This document shows, in pieces, positions 62,405 to 64,000 of a stretch of 64,000 bases of DNA (positions within the stretch are counted from its first letter, which is position 1; every line of letters starts with the position of its first letter). A program made the position numbers and the translations under genes. Under the pieces are notes generated by a model that ran no database searches, was not told where the DNA came from, and saw nothing but the letters and a program-made list of their open reading frames with translations. Where the stretch lies: NCBI GenBank assembly GCA_958366705.1, contig CATXCB010000012.1:1-64000 (forward strand), written 5' to 3'. This stretch comes from an uncultured bacterium (GTDB taxonomy: Bacteria; Cyanobacteriota; Vampirovibrionia; Gastranaerophilales; Gastranaerophilaceae).

Positions 62405-62445
62405 AAAAACTTTCTCATTACCATTTAGTTAAGGAGAAAGTTTTT
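62405..62445 (+). promoter_or_regulatory. hairpin overlapping the ribosome binding site of the sigma factor gene
   Basis: A perfect 12-bp stem, AAAAACTTTCTC (62405-62416) against GAGAAAGTTTTT (62434-62445), with a 17-base loop, lies just before the sigma factor ATG at 62449. The right arm includes part of the AAGGAG Shine-Dalgarno and ends in a T run. It could act as a terminator for the upstream unit, as an attenuator, or as a translation switch. Confidence 0.65.
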
Positions 62446-62448
62446 ATT

Positions 62449-63045
62449 ATGCCCGAAAGTAAGTTACTCTATAAAAAAATGCCAATAGAGGAACTTGTTG
62501 TTCTCTCACAACAAGAGGATTATAAAGCGCTTGAAACATTAATAAAGCGAATTCAAAAAGATGTATTTGCCACTCTTGCATACATGAAAAACAATAATGA
62601 TACAATTTCAGATCTAACTCAAGAAGTATTGCTAAAAGTCGCAAAAAATATACAAAATTTAAAAAATCCGAAATGTTTTAACAGCTGGTTGAACCAGATT
62701 ATAACACGTACATATTATGACGATTTAAGAAAAACAAAAAAAGTTCCGGATACTATATCTATAGACTATACCTGTGAGCCGCTAAATATAGGTGTAAAAA
62801 TTGAAATTCCGGATCAAAAAAGTAAACCCATTGAAAAATGTATAACCTCAGAATGTGAAAAATTTATCAAATCCGCAATCAGAGAACTTCCGGAAGCTTT
62901 TAGAATACCAATTATCCTTAGAGAATTTCAAGGTCTGAGCTATGAAGAAATAGCGCAGACAACCAATTCAAGTATCGGAACCGTAAAATCCAGAATCTCA
63001 AGAGCCAGATTGAAGTTACAAGAAGTTTTAAAAAATTATATCTAA
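62449..63045 (+). CDS. sigma-70 family (ECF-type) RNA polymerase sigma factor
   Basis: The 198-residue factor has region 2 (about 20-95, with ISDLTQEVLLKVAKNI and the CFNSWLNQIITRTYYDDLR -10-binding part). Region 4 follows (about 135-195: LPEAFRIPIILREFQGLSYEEIAQTTN then GTVKSRISRARLKL). No region 3 is present, as in ECF factors. The downstream gene encodes a zinc anti-sigma factor, 15 bases away, so the pair should form a signal-responsive module. The leader hairpin overlapping the ribosome binding site suggests additional control. Confidence 0.93.
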   Translation: MPESKLLYKKMPIEELVVLSQQEDYKALETLIKRIQKDVFATLAYMKNNNDTISDLTQEVLLKVAKNIQNLKNPKCFNSWLNQIITRTYYDDLRKTKKVPDTISIDYTCEPLNIGVKIEIPDQKSKPIEKCITSECEKFIKSAIRELPEAFRIPIILREFQGLSYEEIAQTTNSSIGTVKSRISRARLKLQEVLKNYI

Positions 63046-63060
63046 AGGGAGGAGTTAATT

Positions 63061-63582
63061 ATGAAGAAAGATCTTACTTGTAATCAGGTATCAGCACTAA
63101 TAAACTTTTATATCGAAGGAAAACTAAACCCAAGATTACGTGAATACATAAACTTGCATATACAAAAATGTCCTGTCTGTAGAAAAAAAATTCAAGAATT
63201 AACAAAAATACTAAATAATTATAAGCAACAAAAAAACACTAAAGAAAACCAGGAAGAACCATTAAACTTTGAATTTATAAATAATTTATCAGCATATATG
63301 GATAACGAATTAAGTTCAAGCGATAATATAAAGATAAAAAAAATGACAATCTCAAATCCAAGCGCAAGAAAAAAACTTGAAACAATGTATAAATTTAAAA
63401 AGGTTGTACATTCAGCTTATGAAAAAACAAAAAACGATTCTAAATTTGATTATTCAAAAGACATTATTACACAACTACAAGATACACCTGATTATACAAC
63501 AACCTACTTTTATAAATTAGCAGCAATTTTCTTTATAATTGTCTCTACAATCATAGGCGGTTTTATATATTTATATTTTTAA
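63061..63582 (+). CDS. membrane anti-sigma factor with zinc-binding (ZAS/zf-HC2) domain
   Basis: The 173-residue protein has an N-terminal ZAS motif with C7 and H33-x3-C37-x2-C40 (LHIQKCPVC). A linker and a second helical region with a partial MDNELSS motif follow, and a membrane helix lies at the C-terminus (LAAIFFIIVSTIIGGFIYLYF). It would hold the ECF sigma factor at the membrane and release it on an envelope or redox signal. A GGGAGGAG ribosome binding site precedes the ATG. There is almost no extracytoplasmic part beyond the helix, so sensing may be inside or within the membrane. Confidence 0.88.
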   Translation: MKKDLTCNQVSALINFYIEGKLNPRLREYINLHIQKCPVCRKKIQELTKILNNYKQQKNTKENQEEPLNFEFINNLSAYMDNELSSSDNIKIKKMTISNPSARKKLETMYKFKKVVHSAYEKTKNDSKFDYSKDIITQLQDTPDYTTTYFYKLAAIFFIIVSTIIGGFIYLYF

Positions 63583-64000
63583 AGATGACGCTCCGGCTGA
63601 ATACTTTATACTGGATAAAGTTTGAAAATCGCCCATTGTAGTCTTCTGAGTAAACGAAGATTCTTTAATTGGAGCCAAATTTAAATTCATTTTTGCAATA
63701 CCTGATTTTTGACGTTTTGCAGCAATTTCATTACGAACAATTGGAGTCACTATATTGCAAGACAATATAGAACCTATAGTTGTTGCAACAACATCTACAC
63801 CATCCTCAAAGGATTTATAATTTTGTGCCAAATCTTTTGGCAAGTATGCATCCTTAGCAATATTGAAATTATTTTTACCAATTTTATCAGTTAATTTATT
63901 CTCATTAACAAATTTTCTAACACTGCCAGGAAGCAATTTACCGGTTTTTACAAGTTTTGCGGCAACTGATTTGAAAGACTGCGTAATCAAATAAAAAGAA
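63571..64000 (-). CDS. uncharacterised protein, truncated by the window edge
   Basis: The frame is open up to the window end, so the N-terminus is probably outside; a TTG at 63990 is the first possible internal start. The visible part of about 140 residues is lysine-rich. It carries one hydrophobic segment near VDVVATTIGSILSCNIVTP, followed by a basic stretch IVRNEIAAKRQKSG. That arrangement recalls the C-terminal ends of the FTG membrane paralogs at 30155 and 31899, though the similarity is weak. It converges with the anti-sigma gene, overlapping by 12 bases. Confidence 0.55.
   Translation of the reverse strand, partial: SFYLITQSFKSVAAKLVKTGKLLPGSVRKFVNENKLTDKIGKNNFNIAKDAYLPKDLAQNYKSFEDGVDVVATTIGSILSCNIVTPIVRNEIAAKRQKSGIAKMNLNLAPIKESSFTQKTTMGDFQTLSSIKYSAGASSLKI

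Overview
The window is AT-rich bacterial chromosome with dense, mostly operonic genes and three tRNA genes. I see no insertion sequence, prophage, CRISPR array or rRNA. The best guess for the source is a non-photosynthetic relative of the Cyanobacteria (Gastranaerophilales / 'Melainabacteria' type, usually gut-associated). The ATP synthase cluster runs a, c, b', b, delta, alpha, gamma with duplicated b subunits and with beta and epsilon absent, which is the split arrangement typical of cyanobacteria. No photosynthesis gene is present. The metabolism looks fermentative: pyruvate:ferredoxin oxidoreductase, a biotin-dependent sodium-pump decarboxylase and a GH77 glucanotransferase. Several long proteins without recognisable family share a short F-[ST]-G element near the N-terminus. 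The taxonomic call is inference from gene order and content.

Layout. 1-4.1 kb: tRNA-Pro, a DUF374 acyltransferase, a nitrilase-type amidase, a PBP4-type DD-peptidase and a glycosyltransferase, mostly overlapping. 4.2-7.2 kb: an oxidoreductase, a CDP-alcohol phosphatidyltransferase, TrmL and NAD(P)HX dehydratase. 7.2-9.5 kb: a small FSG protein, SAM decarboxylase, an orphan response regulator and S16; a candidate 6S RNA with its own promoter lies upstream of S16. 9.8-16.7 kb: tig-clpP-clpX and polA. 16.7-24.7 kb: TatD, PFOR, a RelA/SpoT-synthetase-like protein, a TrmA/RlmD-type methyltransferase and a lipoprotein. 24.7-34.7 kb: lineage-specific envelope genes (two stand-alone prepilin-like proteins, a CHAP-like protein, LemA/DUF3137/LCP and a tandem pair of paralogous FTG membrane proteins) plus a small XRE regulator.

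34.7-40.1 kb is the ATP synthase operon, interrupted by a small zinc-binding membrane protein. 40.2-44.2 kb is birA-oadG-oadA-oadB, in which the biotin ligase sits with its biotin-carrying decarboxylase pump. 44.4-53 kb: PurN, a small ORF, IlvB, two secreted coiled-coil proteins, RNase PH, membrane and zinc-ribbon proteins, a PHP protein, a GatD-like amidotransferase, a family 4 uracil-DNA glycosylase and an M16 peptidase. 53.1-56.1 kb is a tight nanE-ROK kinase-UbiA operon with two small unknown genes. 56.2-64 kb: a ribbon-helix-helix protein, PanD, glutamine synthetase, tRNA-Lys, MalQ-like enzyme, a TPR/beta-propeller protein, a sigma/zinc anti-sigma pair and a gene cut by the window edge.

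The observations I rate highest are the recurrent F-[ST]-G leader element, the tandem FTG membrane paralogs, the leader-bearing small alarmone synthetase candidate, the 6S RNA candidate, and a hairpin that overlaps the ribosome binding site of the sigma factor gene.
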